From: a virus
Reading direction: 5' to 3' (one strand)
Virus record (IMG/VR): IMGVR_UViG_3300045973_001495
Coordinates: 1-52,924 of that record
DNA: 52,924 nt
Shown here one piece after another: positions 16,804 to 25,504 of this stretch. The stretch's first letter is position 1; every line of letters starts with the position of its first letter. The position numbers were made by a program, and so were the translations under genes. The notes beneath the pieces are model-generated. The model was given only the letters and a program-made list of their open reading frames with translations, did no database searches and was not told where the DNA came from.

Positions 16804-19344
16804 TTACGCCTCGTGTTCTGAGCCGTCAGCCAAGCGGATTGCCCAGCCAGATTTAGAAGCTGGGTTTTTAACCCACGTTCCAGTTACTTCTGCACCAGTG
16901 TCATCGGTTGCCGCTACGTTTGATCCTTCGGTTACTTTCGAGTAATCCGGAGTCCCGTTTTTCTCGCCAGCAGCGATACCATTGGTGCCTGTTGTTGTGG
17001 TTGTTGTCGTAGTTGCTGGCCCGGTGACGGTTGGTGCTTTGGTGCGCGGCACGCCGTAGAAATCAGAAGCCGAATCAAGCACAAGCTGACGCGATGCAGT
17101 GTCGGGATAGTCACCATTCAAGATGGTCAACATCGTATTTTTGTAATCGACAAACTTTGACTGACTCAAATTCTGTAAAGACAGATCAAAGTTCTTATCA
17201 AACTGCATACCGCTTTGTGCAAGTTGCGCTTTGAATTGGTCGGTAGCTTGTGCGCGGCTTGCTGCGTTTTCTGAGCCTTGAAACTCTTGTTGCGCCTTCT
17301 GCAAAGCCTGTTGTGCAGAAATGTTTTTATCGGCAACCATTATCTGCTGCGCACGATCCAGCGCCGATTGCGTATCCGCATGGTTGTAACCAAGTTGCGT
17401 CATCTTCTCCGTGAAGCCATTTTGGATAGATGAAAGCTCTTTGTTACGTTCAAACGAAAGCTGATTTTCGTCGCGCTGGAATGAGCGGCTTGCGGCGCTC
17501 TCGTCTTTCTGGAAATTGCGATTGGCTGCGTTTTCGCCTGACTGCCATGATTGCTGGCTGTTTTGAAGCGAAGACTGAAGTGACCGATTCGCTGCATTCT
17601 CGCGGCCTGTAAAGGCGTTCTGCCCTTCTTGCAGACCGGCACGGTTGTAAGTGTCAACGTCAGACTGTGCCAAGTCCTTCATTGCACCAAGGCCAGCAGC
17701 TTGAATGCTTGCTTGGCCTAGCGTGGAGTTAAGCAAGCCACGGCTATTCACCGCCTGCGCCATTTCACCTTCAGCCTGCGCTTCAATGGGGTTCGTTGCG
17801 CCGTTGGTTAGCTGGCCTAGCCGGTCGCTGGTGAGTGCGTACTTGGTATCGCCCATTTGACTGCCCAATAAGCCACCGCCAGTCGATACGCTTGGCGTTG
17901 CAGTAGTTGGCGATGGACTGGTTGGTGTAGTGCCGCCGCCCGAAGTGACTGGCGCGCCCGCTGCGGGGGGCTGTGTCGGCGCTGACACGTTGCCGCCTGT
18001 TGGTGGCAGCGTGTGATTGCCCCATTCGTTATGGTCAAGTTTAATTACATCGTTATCTTTTCCGCCAATCACATTGCCTGCGTTTGCGCCGCTACCCGGC
18101 AATATTTTCGCCGGGCCACCAGTCTTCAATCCATTCCCGCCAAGACCGGCAGGCTGACCAGACAAGACAATATTTGGATGTTTTTGTAGCCACGCATCAA
18201 GCGTCTTGTTGTCGCCACCCGCCTGCTTCTGCGATGCGGCTAGTTGCTGATAGCTAATGCCGTTGTCCATCGCCCACTGACCTACACCCTCTTCGCCGCT
18301 GGAATTGACGGCGCGCATGAATAGATCGCCACCCTTGCCAGCATCTAGATAGGCTTGAATCAAGTCAGGCATAGAAACCTTGTTATCACCCGCCCACTTG
18401 GTTACATCCTCAAATGAACCGCCTTTGCCGAAGATTTCTGTGATCGCGCTTGAACGTGTTTTTGCGTCAAGCGGTGCGTTGGTAGCAGGCTTTCCGCCAG
18501 CATCTTTATTGATTTGCGTGAAGTCATCTGGCTTTGGTTGAGTAACGTCAGGCTTTGGCTGCGTACCCGTTGGTGAAGCACCAAACAAACCGTTTTCGCT
18601 AATGAACTTGTCAAAGTCAGCTGGCGTACCGTTTGGATTCGCCTGCTGATATGCAGCAAAGGCGTTTTCTTTCGATACGCCAGCATCTTGAATCGACTTG
18701 GCAGCGCCCAACAGACCGGCATTGCCGCCCCCATAAAAGTTCACACCATCTTTCAGGAAAGCACCAGCCTGATTCGCGCCAACAAAAACCTGCGCAGCTT
18801 GATCGGGTGTTAGCCCATTTTGAATGCCGTAATCGTAGGCTTGCTGGTTCGTCCAGCCTAGACCGCCCTGATCTTTGCCCTTGATCGCATTCTGCAATGC
18901 AGCTTGCCAATCGTTTTGCGAGTAGGAAGTTGTGCCAAAGTTATTAGCTGGTGCGGTTGTATTGGCTGGCTTAGTTGTTGGCAGTGCATAAACGCCATTG
19001 TCGCTAGTCCACTTGTCGAAGTCAGCCTGCGTGCCTTGCGGGTTCGCTTGCTGGTACGCGGCAAAGGCGTTTTCGCGTGAGATACCGCCACTCTGCATGC
19101 CTTTGGCAGCAGCCAGTAGGCCAGTATTACCGCCGCCGTTCTTGGCGATGCCCTCTTGCAAGAACGAGCCGCCTAGCCCGGCGTCATTGAATACGCTCCC
19201 GGCCTCGTCGGCGGTCAGACCATTCTGGATGCCGTAATCCCAAGCCTGTTGATTCGTCCAGCCCGAGCCGCCTTGATCCTTGCCCTTGACTGCGTTCTGA
19301 AGATTGGACTTCCAGACGTCTTTCGTAAAATTGCCGTAGGCCAT
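16804..19344 (-). CDS. Large internal virion protein with tandem ~115-residue repeats
   Basis: This 846-residue protein contains two tandem copies of a unit of about 115 residues (about 6-117 and 140-252). The unit has W(K/Q)xxLQNA(V/I)KGKDQGG, then WTNQQA(W/Y)DYGIQNGLT, and ends ENAFAAYQQANPxGT. A more divergent helical unit follows to about 390. A Pro/Thr/Gly linker leads to a C-terminal helical region with repeated ENAANRxxQ units (about 560-640). No lytic transglycosylase motif is seen. Size and location next to the lysis cassette and before other core proteins suggest an internal or ejected protein. The repeated domain may bind peptidoglycan, but that is speculation. Confidence 0.6.
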   Translation of the reverse strand: MAYGNFTKDVWKSNLQNAVKGKDQGGSGWTNQQAWDYGIQNGLTADEAGSVFNDAGLGGSFLQEGIAKNGGGNTGLLAAAKGMQSGGISRENAFAAYQQANPQGTQADFDKWTSDNGVYALPTTKPANTTAPANNFGTTSYSQNDWQAALQNAIKGKDQGGLGWTNQQAYDYGIQNGLTPDQAAQVFVGANQAGAFLKDGVNFYGGGNAGLLGAAKSIQDAGVSKENAFAAYQQANPNGTPADFDKFISENGLFGASPTGTQPKPDVTQPKPDDFTQINKDAGGKPATNAPLDAKTRSSAITEIFGKGGSFEDVTKWAGDNKVSMPDLIQAYLDAGKGGDLFMRAVNSSGEEGVGQWAMDNGISYQQLAASQKQAGGDNKTLDAWLQKHPNIVLSGQPAGLGGNGLKTGGPAKILPGSGANAGNVIGGKDNDVIKLDHNEWGNHTLPPTGGNVSAPTQPPAAGAPVTSGGGTTPTSPSPTTATPSVSTGGGLLGSQMGDTKYALTSDRLGQLTNGATNPIEAQAEGEMAQAVNSRGLLNSTLGQASIQAAGLGAMKDLAQSDVDTYNRAGLQEGQNAFTGRENAANRSLQSSLQNSQQSWQSGENAANRNFQKDESAASRSFQRDENQLSFERNKELSSIQNGFTEKMTQLGYNHADTQSALDRAQQIMVADKNISAQQALQKAQQEFQGSENAASRAQATDQFKAQLAQSGMQFDKNFDLSLQNLSQSKFVDYKNTMLTILNGDYPDTASRQLVLDSASDFYGVPRTKAPTVTGPATTTTTTTTGTNGIAAGEKNGTPDYSKVTEGSNVAATDDTGAEVTGTWVKNPASKSGWAIRLADGSEHEA

Positions 19345-19601
19345 TATTGTTCCTTTACAAGTGTTTTTGTCGCGGCGCGATAGGCATCAAAGCGGTCAGC
19401 GCACTTAAGCAGCGCGGTTTTATTTTGGATTGCCACTGCCAGCACCGAACCCATAGATGGATCGAGTAGCGCCGCTGGCGGGTCGCAGGGTTTCAGCAAC
19501 TCTGCCGGTATCGGTGTCCGTACCACCTGCGATGCCGTACAGGCGCATCCCGCCGTCAGTAATGCGGCAATCGCTGTAAACAACATTGCTGCCGATTTCA
19601 T
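19344..19601 (-). CDS. Rz1: Outer-membrane spanin lipoprotein (Rz1-like)
   Basis: This 85-residue protein has a signal peptide with a lipobox (LTAGC, Cys19), so it should be lipidated and anchored in the outer membrane. It acts with the Rz-like inner-membrane subunit to fuse the membranes in the last step of lysis. Its start lies inside the Rz gene in another reading frame, the first 182 bases overlap, and the end extends 76 bases past Rz. The mature part contains Pro-rich stretches and two further Cys. The embedded architecture is diagnostic. It abuts the 846-residue gene. Confidence 0.85.
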   Translation of the reverse strand: MKSAAMLFTAIAALLTAGCACTASQVVRTPIPAELLKPCDPPAALLDPSMGSVLAVAIQNKTALLKCADRFDAYRAATKTLVKEQ

Positions 19602-19878
19602 CTTTCAACCCCTTAATTGCTGCCGCTGTTGACCGGTCACGCTCGGCCAGCTTGGCCTTTAGGTCGCCCGTCGCCATTGCGATGTCAAACTGCGCTTGAG
19701 CGATTGCGGCATCTACTGCGGCTTGGTCTGCCGCCTTCTGCGCGTCCCATTTGGACTGCACCTCATTACGACCGCGTTGTACTTCGTGGTGGTCTAACCA
19801 GATCAAAGCGCCGACGAGAGCCGCCAAGGCCACGAAATCAGCCACCAAGCGCCTATTGGCTATCAACAGTTCCAGCAT
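19420..19878 (-). CDS. Rz: Inner-membrane spanin (Rz-like)
   Basis: This 152-residue protein has one N-terminal membrane segment (about 12-30, VADFVALAALVGALIWL) followed by a periplasmic charged coiled coil (about 35-100). This is the usual Rz arrangement. Two Cys-poor, Gly-rich tails follow. It begins inside the end of the probable holin gene (25-base overlap) and has the Rz1-like gene embedded in another frame. Together the pair would span the periplasm and complete lysis after the endolysin acts. Confidence 0.8.
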   Translation of the reverse strand: MLELLIANRRLVADFVALAALVGALIWLDHHEVQRGRNEVQSKWDAQKAADQAAVDAAIAQAQFDIAMATGDLKAKLAERDRSTAAAIKGLKDEIGSNVVYSDCRITDGGMRLYGIAGGTDTDTGRVAETLRPASGATRSIYGFGAGSGNPK

Positions 19879-20131
19879 TAGAGGTGTCCCCCTTCATTAC
19901 TGACTTCGCGCCAACAGAAACGCCACCAACACCGATTAACATGCTCATGTGCTGCAAATACTGGCCCAGCGTGGCAATGTCGAGATGCAACTGCCCCATG
20001 TAAATGCCTGCGGCTGCGGCTGCGTGATAGGTGACGTTTGCTAGACCTGCTGCAAGGCGAACGGGGCAAAAACTCTCCCCGTCCGGCTCGGTAAACATGT
20101 CGCGGAACATCTTTCGAATGACGGCGAGCAT
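19853..20131 (-). CDS. Probable holin
   Basis: This 92-residue protein has a short charged cytoplasmic-type start, then two hydrophobic segments at about 25-47 (LAAGLANVTYHAAAAAGIYMG) and 58-78 (LQHMSMLIGVGGVSVGAKSV). Size, two membrane segments and position between the endolysin and the spanin genes fit a holin. No specific holin family is recognised. The stop overlaps the start of Rz, so the lysis genes are probably coupled. Confidence 0.6.
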   Translation of the reverse strand: MLAVIRKMFRDMFTEPDGESFCPVRLAAGLANVTYHAAAAAGIYMGQLHLDIATLGQYLQHMSMLIGVGGVSVGAKSVMKGDTSNAGTVDSQ

Positions 20132-20133
20132 GA

Positions 20134-20535
20134 TTACCCCTTTAGCTGGAAATGCGGCATTTCACGGAATGGTGCGGACGGTGCGCCGTACCAATTCAAG
20201 CCCAAATCCATCCCGATTTTTCCGGCTTTCTGCCAGTCGGGTGACTTGCCTTCGCCGTCATACTTGCCATTGAGAAGCACTCCAATATCGAACGCCTTCG
20301 CGGCTGGTTTGCCTTGTGCGTCGGTATTGTTGTGCGCGGATTGGCCTGCTCTAGCGCGGGTTACGATTGCCCCCGGCTTCGTCCTGCCTTGGTCGTAAAG
20401 CGCGTTCTGCTCGTCGCCGCTTCGGTAAGTACACACCAAAAAAACGTGCAAACCGTCAGCGTCACAACGGCGCATAAACTCCGTTGCCAGCGGTTGCAAG
20501 TCTTTGTGTAAATCTTCAATTTTTCGGGATGACAT
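20134..20535 (-). CDS. Endolysin, L-alanyl-D-glutamate peptidase (M15 family)
   Basis: This 133-residue protein is a compact M15-type peptidoglycan peptidase that cuts the peptide stem. Zinc-binding motifs are visible: SAHN at 66-69, AFDIG at 81-85 (D83) and PHFQ at 127-130 (H128), the same order as in phage T5-type endolysins. A TYRS..EQ..LY segment (36-47) is also typical of the VanY-like fold. No signal peptide is visible, so release should depend on the holin. The start lies 20 bases inside the upstream membrane-protein gene. Confidence 0.85.
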   Translation of the reverse strand: MSSRKIEDLHKDLQPLATEFMRRCDADGLHVFLVCTYRSGDEQNALYDQGRTKPGAIVTRARAGQSAHNNTDAQGKPAAKAFDIGVLLNGKYDGEGKSPDWQKAGKIGMDLGLNWYGAPSAPFREMPHFQLKG

Positions 20536-21028
20536 GTTCGTTCGCCTCCTGTGCTTTGATGCGATCTGAGAGCGTGCGCAGGTACACTTCCATCTCGCGT
20601 TCGCGCCGGTCGGTTTCGTCTAACTTGTCGGCCACGCGCTGCACCTGCATTGGTATTTCCATGAGCGGGTCGATGTTTGTTTTAACCACCCAGCCAGCCA
20701 AGCCGAATAGCACGACACCAAGCGCCAGTGCGCCTTTAACCCAATTGATGTAGCCGGTGTTGTCCAGCATTAGGCCGGTCAGGTTGTCCGACTGAGAATC
20801 AAGCGCGTCGCGCAATTCCTTAATCTCCTTGAATGCTCGGCCAGTCGCGTCGGCGTTATTGGTAGAGCGCTCTTCGATTAAGGTGATCTTTTGCAAGATT
20901 TCCCGGATGCCTGCCAACTCGTCCTTAACGTCTCGGGTGTGGGCGATGACATAACCAATTTGCCCCTCGATTGCGCCAAGGCGGGCGTTGGTGTCGGCAC
21001 TACGGATTGCTGCGCTGTCTTCGTTCAT
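20516..21028 (-). CDS. Membrane protein with coiled coil in the lysis cassette
   Basis: This 170-residue protein has helical charged segments at about 10-85, a single hydrophobic segment at about 98-120 (WVKGALALGVVLFGLAGWVV) and a second charged helix to the end. I chose the ATG at 21028 because it forms an ATGA overlap with the preceding stop; an in-frame upstream ATG would add 11 residues. Such proteins lie next to endolysins in many phages and may be holin-like or antiholin-like. The role is unproven. Confidence 0.65.
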   Translation of the reverse strand: MNEDSAAIRSADTNARLGAIEGQIGYVIAHTRDVKDELAGIREILQKITLIEERSTNNADATGRAFKEIKELRDALDSQSDNLTGLMLDNTGYINWVKGALALGVVLFGLAGWVVKTNIDPLMEIPMQVQRVADKLDETDRREREMEVYLRTLSDRIKAQEANEHVIPKN

Positions 21029-21486
21029 GCTCTTTTCCCGCTGGTTTTGTCGATAATCCACAGGTGATCAGGCGCAACGATCTTCAGCGCTTCGGGTCGG
21101 TAGGTGACTAAGCCAGCACCTAGAAATGCCCACAAAATCAATTCCGAACAAACCCACTGTAAAAGGCTCTGCCAATCAGGCCGATGCAACAGGTAGCCGA
21201 AAATCCAGCGCACGTCATACGGCTTGCCAATCTGGCTGCGCGCCAAGGCAAGCGCACGGTCTGCGGTTTGCAGATCGCAATCGAACTCTCGAAACGCGAC
21301 TTCTTCAGCGCGCATACAGAACTCATGCAGCGGGGTTTCAACCACGCCATGCGGCCAAGTCGCCTCGATAACCGTGTCAGTTTCTGGATCGTATAAAGCG
21401 CAGTGCGACCAGTGCGAATGCGTAAGCCATCGGATGGCATAAGAGCCGATCTTGCTGGATCGGCTGAAGTAGACTTTTAGTGCCAT
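21025..21486 (-). CDS. Papain-like cysteine peptidase (YiiX/NlpC-type)
   Basis: This 153-residue protein has the circularly permuted papain-like order: HSHWSHCALY at 23-32 supplies the His, E42 lies in VIEATWPHGV, and CSELI at 113-117 supplies the Cys nucleophile. Phage relatives of this group occur near lysis or tail genes and may cut peptide cross-links during entry or lysis. That link is inferred. It precedes the membrane-protein gene by ATGA overlap and is separated from the 129-residue gene upstream by a terminator. Confidence 0.7.
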   Translation of the reverse strand: MALKVYFSRSSKIGSYAIRWLTHSHWSHCALYDPETDTVIEATWPHGVVETPLHEFCMRAEEVAFREFDCDLQTADRALALARSQIGKPYDVRWIFGYLLHRPDWQSLLQWVCSELILWAFLGAGLVTYRPEALKIVAPDHLWIIDKTSGKRA

Positions 21487-21499
21487 TTTGAGCGCCCAT

Positions 21500-21522
21500 T
21501 AAAAAACCGCCCGAAGGCGGTT
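21500..21522 (-). terminator. Rho-independent terminator before the lysis cassette
   Basis: A 7-bp perfect stem (AACCGCC / GGCGGTT) with a UUCG loop on the minus strand, followed by a T-run. It lies between the 129-residue gene and the peptidase gene and would reduce transcription into the lysis genes unless antiterminated. Confidence 0.8.
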
Positions 21523-21540
21523 GGTTGTCGTTGGTATCGT

Positions 21541-21930
21541 CTAGACCGGCTGCACCAGCCCTTTAATGTGTCGCTCGTAATCAGTCGTGTGCGTATTCAG
21601 TAGCGCATCGGCTTGAGGCTGGGATAACAGCGCCTTGGATACAAGAATGCCAACGGCCTGCGCCACATCTGCACGCTTGAGGTCGATATATTGGCGCACA
21701 GTAGAATCCTTGACGATTGCCTGTACGAGCGCATCACTACTAGCCAGAATCGCTAGCTTTGCCGTGCCGAAGCGGTCGAAGAAGGGGCCAATGTCGATAT
21801 GCCAATACTGCGGGTCTAGGTTTGCATCAGTCCAATGCGGCGCAACTGTTGGCCGGTTAATCTCACGGTGCAATTCGTTGTCGTTGTCGTCGAACGTCAC
21901 CAAGTATTCGCCAATTTGTTCTGTTCTCAT
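21541..21930 (-). CDS. Hypothetical phage protein
   Basis: This 129-residue protein has an acidic N-terminal half (about 1-45, including TFDDNDNELHREINRP) and a helical C-terminal half. It resembles small proteins encoded after tail-fibre genes that act as fibre caps or chaperones, but I recognise no family. It follows the 154-residue structural gene after 9 bases and is closed by the terminator at 21500. Confidence 0.55.
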   Translation of the reverse strand: MRTEQIGEYLVTFDDNDNELHREINRPTVAPHWTDANLDPQYWHIDIGPFFDRFGTAKLAILASSDALVQAIVKDSTVRQYIDLKRADVAQAVGILVSKALLSQPQADALLNTHTTDYERHIKGLVQPV

Positions 21931-21939
21931 GGTGGCCTC

Positions 21940-22404
21940 TTAGAAGGTTTCGTACTTGGTGATGATGTTGAACTTGTCGGTCTCGGCAAGGTTTGACGCT
22001 GCCTCCACCAGAAACGAGGTATTGAAGTAAAAACCGTCGCCGGACAAGATGGCAGAGTTGCCCGCGCCGCAAATGACCGCGCCCGTATTGGCTGAGGTAA
22101 TTGATGCAGATGTGTAATCGAATGCAACCACGCCATCTATCGTGATCTTGAGGCGCATTGTTCGCGCCGTTGCGTCAACCGTGGATAGCACCAGATTGGA
22201 TATATGCCCTGCGCCAGTGAGGCTAAGCAGCGTCTTGAGCGCGTTGGCCGTCATCGCGCCGCTAGTTGATGTCTTGCAGCCTACAAATTGATAGTTTGCT
22301 GGCGTGGTTTGGCTGTTAGCTGTAAATCCCGCGACCGCGTAGTAGTTGCCTAGCACCTTGGGCGAGCGAATGCCGCCGCCCTTGAATTGGGAAAGGTTAG
22401 ACAT
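21940..22404 (-). CDS. Probable tail-fibre or appendage protein
   Basis: This 154-residue protein is rich in Ser, Thr, Ala, Gly and Asn with beta-strand patterning, including FDYTSASITSANTGAVICG. It starts one base after the stop of the 189-residue gene. Composition and neighbours suggest a surface or fibre protein. No named domain is recognised. Confidence 0.55.
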   Translation of the reverse strand: MSNLSQFKGGGIRSPKVLGNYYAVAGFTANSQTTPANYQFVGCKTSTSGAMTANALKTLLSLTGAGHISNLVLSTVDATARTMRLKITIDGVVAFDYTSASITSANTGAVICGAGNSAILSGDGFYFNTSFLVEAASNLAETDKFNIITKYETF

Positions 22405-22974
22405 TTATAAGACTCTCCATGCAAGGCCATCCCACTTAACCGAGAAGTAGGCGTATTTATCTGTCACATCCATTGCCTCAAGCACTGCACTGTCCTCGAT
22501 GGCTTGGCCTGCTGCCGGTTGAATCGTTAGCTTGTTGACGCTGAAATTGTTTTTGGCGTCCTTGTAGGCAACCATTTGCCCCACGGATGGCGATGCAGGC
22601 AGCGTGCGGATAATTGCGCCGCCCGCTGTGTTGACTAGCTCTCGCGTGTTTACCGCGCTTGTGCCGGTTGTTGTGACTGCTACGTCCACCAAGTCGCCCA
22701 GCGTGCCAAACGCGGCCACAGAAGCCGCAACGAAAGCAGTGCTTGCCGCTTTGGTAGATGCCTCACCCGTCGCCTGTGTTGGCACGTCAATCGAGTTGGT
22801 GAATACGAACGTGCCAGCAGTTGTGCCGCCCGCCTTGTCCATCTTCAAACCGATGTCAGCCGCCACCAGATCAAAGCCGGTAGCGACGGCGTACAGCTTG
22901 GTTTCAACGTCATTCGCTCGGGCTGTGGAGCCGGGGATTAGCGTTGTCGTGTTGTTAAAGTAGGCATTAGCCAC
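22405..22974 (-). CDS. Tail-fibre-like protein
   Basis: This 189-residue protein starts with ANAYFNNTTTLIPGSTARANDVE, a pattern typical of phage tail-fibre N-termini that attach to the tail. A Thr/Ala/Val-rich, probably trimeric shaft follows. The C-terminus (about 130-189) contains VGQMVAYKDAKNNF and a terminal WDGLAWRVL, a common fibre-head ending. Its start overlaps the tail-hub gene by 8 bases. A short podovirus fibre or fibre adaptor is likely. Confidence 0.65.
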   Translation of the reverse strand: MANAYFNNTTTLIPGSTARANDVETKLYAVATGFDLVAADIGLKMDKAGGTTAGTFVFTNSIDVPTQATGEASTKAASTAFVAASVAAFGTLGDLVDVAVTTTGTSAVNTRELVNTAGGAIIRTLPASPSVGQMVAYKDAKNNFSVNKLTIQPAAGQAIEDSAVLEAMDVTDKYAYFSVKWDGLAWRVL

Positions 22975-24745
22975 GGTCTTGACCTCGCGGTGTCCAGTAA
23001 ATGCCGACCGCTGAAACAGCGAATGGCTTGGTTTTAGCGTTGTTGTAAATCAGTAAACCAATGTTCGTGCCGACGCCGCTGATGTAGATCGTCGCTTGGT
23101 TGGCTGCCGCACCGTCCCAGCTAAAGGCGTCCCACGCTGCGCTATCCCAATAGCCGCCGACTGCGCGCACGCCACCCGCGCTCACGATGTCTGCGCCCGT
23201 CCCGTAATTGAATTCAGGCGCGACGGAAAGCGTCAGTGCGTTGATCGTTTGCACTTCAATCTTGAGTTTGTGGAAGCGCTTGCGCTGGGCTTGTGAGCCG
23301 ATGGCGTTGAATGGCAGGCGCAGGATGGATTCGATTACCGCGCCGTCCTGCGAGTCGCCCTTGTCCAGCTCGTAAACGAAGCCATCGCTTGCACCCAGCC
23401 AAGTGCGCTCAGTGCCGGTCGAGTCCTCGCCGCACCAGCCGCATACGAATTGGTGCGCGTACTTGGCAGTGCCGAAGCCCTGCGCTTGTGCGCCTTGCAT
23501 CGTGCCGACGAGTGCGGTCTTGTCCGTGAAGAACAAGATGTACCGGCCAGTCCTGCGCTGCATGATGGTGAAGGCGGGCGTCTGGCGCTGAAAGATGGAT
23601 TCAACTTTTTTGCTCAGTGTCGCTTGGCTGAAGTCGCCATACGTCTGCGCAGCTTGCAGAGACATAATCCCTGCATCGTCCTGCGCAATGACGTCAGCGC
23701 CCACGTTCTGCGCGGTGTCTGGCAGCGCACCGGCTTGCCGGTTAAATGGCTTCATTTCCCAATTGGCATTGGAATTGCCATACATCAGGTAAATCGAGTT
23801 GCGGCCATAGGCGGCAACCGTGTCTTTGGTTTCGATGACGTTGGTCAGCGTGTCGCCTAGACCAATCTCAAACGAGCCGAGGCGTGGCGAGAATAGGCCG
23901 GGGTTGCCGACTGCGCTGTTCTGAAGCGAGCCGCCAGCGAAGCCCAGCCACAAGTAGAAGCCACGAATCGCAATGTGCGCAGGCTTATCAACCGCCATGC
24001 CAGACACAAGCGGCGTTAGGTAAGTGCCGTCAAACTCAACGGCAGGGTTCTGGCCGTCAACGTAGTACAGCCGCACCTTGTCAGCCGAGCCGTAGAAGTT
24101 GGATATGCGCGAACGGATATACCCGCCCGGTGCGAATGTCGGTGTGGTCAGCGCGCCGGTGCAGACTGCTTTCTGTGCCGCGCCAACGAAGATAAGATCA
24201 GTGTTTGCCCAACTACCAGTAACACCAGTGACGTACAAGCGACCAGTCGCTTTAGTGCCAGAATCCCACGAGCCATAGGCCGAAACGCGAACGACCGTTG
24301 CCGTTTTCGTAGGCGATGCGCCGAGATTGCCAATTGTGTCACCTTCAAATATTTGGATCGTGCCGGTATTGAACGGGATGAACTGCGTGGCGGTGACTGC
24401 TACCCAGCCGCCCGCCGTTGCCTTGTGCATGACTAGCGCCGTAGCGCCAGCGTTGTCACGCCATGCGTACAGCGTTCCGTTGTAATACGCCACGCCACGA
24501 ACAGGCCCGGAGCCGGGTACTGCTGCAATGGCGGTGCGCAGGGTTTCTTGTGTCGCTTCGACTGACGAGCTAGATGGCGCGGTGCGCCCGTCAAAGCGCT
24601 CGTACTGCCCAATCTGGATATACCCGCCCGTGAGTTTCTGAGCGTAGTTCTGCATCACCAAAGCAGCGCCGGGCGGCACGAACAGCGGTGCTGTCGTGTA
24701 GTCCAAGCCGCCGTTTAGTGAGACATAACTTAGCTTCTGGCTCAT
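22967..24745 (-). CDS. Tail hub / stabilisation protein (podovirus tubular-B or P22 gp10-like)
   Basis: This 592-residue protein is built of repeated beta-blade-like segments, with many short GxxxYAWRD, VYELDKG and similar turns. That and its place directly after the adaptor match podovirus tail-hub or stabilisation proteins, such as T7 tubular protein B and P22 gp10 in role. I placed the start at 24745, where ATGA overlaps the adaptor stop; an upstream alternative would add 13 residues. The assignment is by order and pattern, not by a unique motif. Confidence 0.7.
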   Translation of the reverse strand: MSQKLSYVSLNGGLDYTTAPLFVPPGAALVMQNYAQKLTGGYIQIGQYERFDGRTAPSSSSVEATQETLRTAIAAVPGSGPVRGVAYYNGTLYAWRDNAGATALVMHKATAGGWVAVTATQFIPFNTGTIQIFEGDTIGNLGASPTKTATVVRVSAYGSWDSGTKATGRLYVTGVTGSWANTDLIFVGAAQKAVCTGALTTPTFAPGGYIRSRISNFYGSADKVRLYYVDGQNPAVEFDGTYLTPLVSGMAVDKPAHIAIRGFYLWLGFAGGSLQNSAVGNPGLFSPRLGSFEIGLGDTLTNVIETKDTVAAYGRNSIYLMYGNSNANWEMKPFNRQAGALPDTAQNVGADVIAQDDAGIMSLQAAQTYGDFSQATLSKKVESIFQRQTPAFTIMQRRTGRYILFFTDKTALVGTMQGAQAQGFGTAKYAHQFVCGWCGEDSTGTERTWLGASDGFVYELDKGDSQDGAVIESILRLPFNAIGSQAQRKRFHKLKIEVQTINALTLSVAPEFNYGTGADIVSAGGVRAVGGYWDSAAWDAFSWDGAAANQATIYISGVGTNIGLLIYNNAKTKPFAVSAVGIYWTPRGQDRG

Positions 24746-25398
24746 GCTAGCGGGTTCTGTTGTAGCGTGATTTCGCCCAGCCAAGCCGAGCGGATTTCCG
24801 CAATGGATTTGGCGTGCATGGATTGTGCCGACTGATACAACTCAGTAGCGCCGTCATTCATCGCGTAAGACATCACGGCGCGGTACACAATCGCCAAGCA
24901 ATCGACATCATCCAGAATCGGTGCATCTAGGTCGTTGACCAGTGGTGTCGATTTCTTGAAGTAGTCGATGTAAACCGGATAAATCGCGTCCGGTATGTTG
25001 TTGAACTTGACGGAACGCGTGCCGGTTACGGTGTAATAAGTGGGCGCGACATTGAGCGGGGTGTTGTAGTCGTACTCTGCTCTAAAGTCGGTGTAAGGTA
25101 GGAAGCCGAGAGGCTGGTTGCCGGTCGGAAGAGTGATTAGGGCAAATTCCCTATCGGCTTCCCGAAACAGTGGCGCATTCATCTGCGCCGAGGTGTAGGT
25201 TTGCTGCCCGATAACGGTATTGAATGCTGCCCGCTCGCGCATGAAACCCCAAGGGGCTTCAACTTGGATGCCGTTCCACGCGTCAACCGTCCATTGCTTG
25301 AGTTTGGCATTGATGCCGCTTAGGCCGTTTACGGACGTGATGGCCCCTTCTGTCCCTGATTCCAGCTTCACGCGCTGCAAGATTTCAAGGAACGTCAT
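24742..25398 (-). CDS. Head-tail adaptor protein (gp4/tubular-A-like)
   Basis: This 218-residue protein begins TFLEILQRVKLESGTEG and contains LKQWTVDAWNGIQVEAPWGFMR, both typical of podovirus adaptors that bind under the portal. The C-terminal half holds the IYPVYIDYFKKSTPL and LAIVYRAVMSYAM segments seen in this class. The ATG at 25398 is preferred because the reading before it (four residues) enters the terminator/leader region. It is the first gene of the second late unit and is coupled to the tail-hub gene by ATGA. Confidence 0.75.
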   Translation of the reverse strand: MTFLEILQRVKLESGTEGAITSVNGLSGINAKLKQWTVDAWNGIQVEAPWGFMRERAAFNTVIGQQTYTSAQMNAPLFREADREFALITLPTGNQPLGFLPYTDFRAEYDYNTPLNVAPTYYTVTGTRSVKFNNIPDAIYPVYIDYFKKSTPLVNDLDAPILDDVDCLAIVYRAVMSYAMNDGATELYQSAQSMHAKSIAEIRSAWLGEITLQQNPLA

Positions 25399-25412
25399 AG
25401 CGGCCACCAAAT

Positions 25413-25444
25413 AAAAAAGGCCACCCGGTTAAGGATGGCCTTTT
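25413..25444 (-). terminator. Terminator in the leader of the adaptor gene
   Basis: A stem of nine perfect pairs at the base (AAAAGGCCA / TGGCCTTTT) with an inner partly paired loop, then T-run on the minus strand. It lies about 26 bases after the predicted start of the 25477 promoter, between the 97-residue gene and the adaptor gene. Confidence 0.85.
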
Positions 25445-25446
25445 AA

Positions 25447-25504
25447 CGACAAAAACGCCCGTAGGGCGACATGAAGATTATAGCCGAATTTAGCCTTCTA
25501 CCAA
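25447..25504 (-). promoter_or_regulatory. Candidate late promoter with initial-transcript hairpin (unit 2)
   Basis: Minus strand: a perfect TATAAT -10 at 25482-25477 with TTGGTA 16 bases upstream as a possible -35. Five bases downstream, TGTCGCCC-tac-GGGCGTTTTTGTCG forms a hairpin at the expected 5' end of the RNA. The copy at 12900-12957 has the same -10, hairpin and terminator order. Confidence 0.55.

Noticed and set aside
3800-24745. Diversity-generating retroelement, as in some related podoviruses
   Set aside because: No reverse-transcriptase motif and no template/variable repeat pair were seen; fibre genes show no adenine-biased end repeat.
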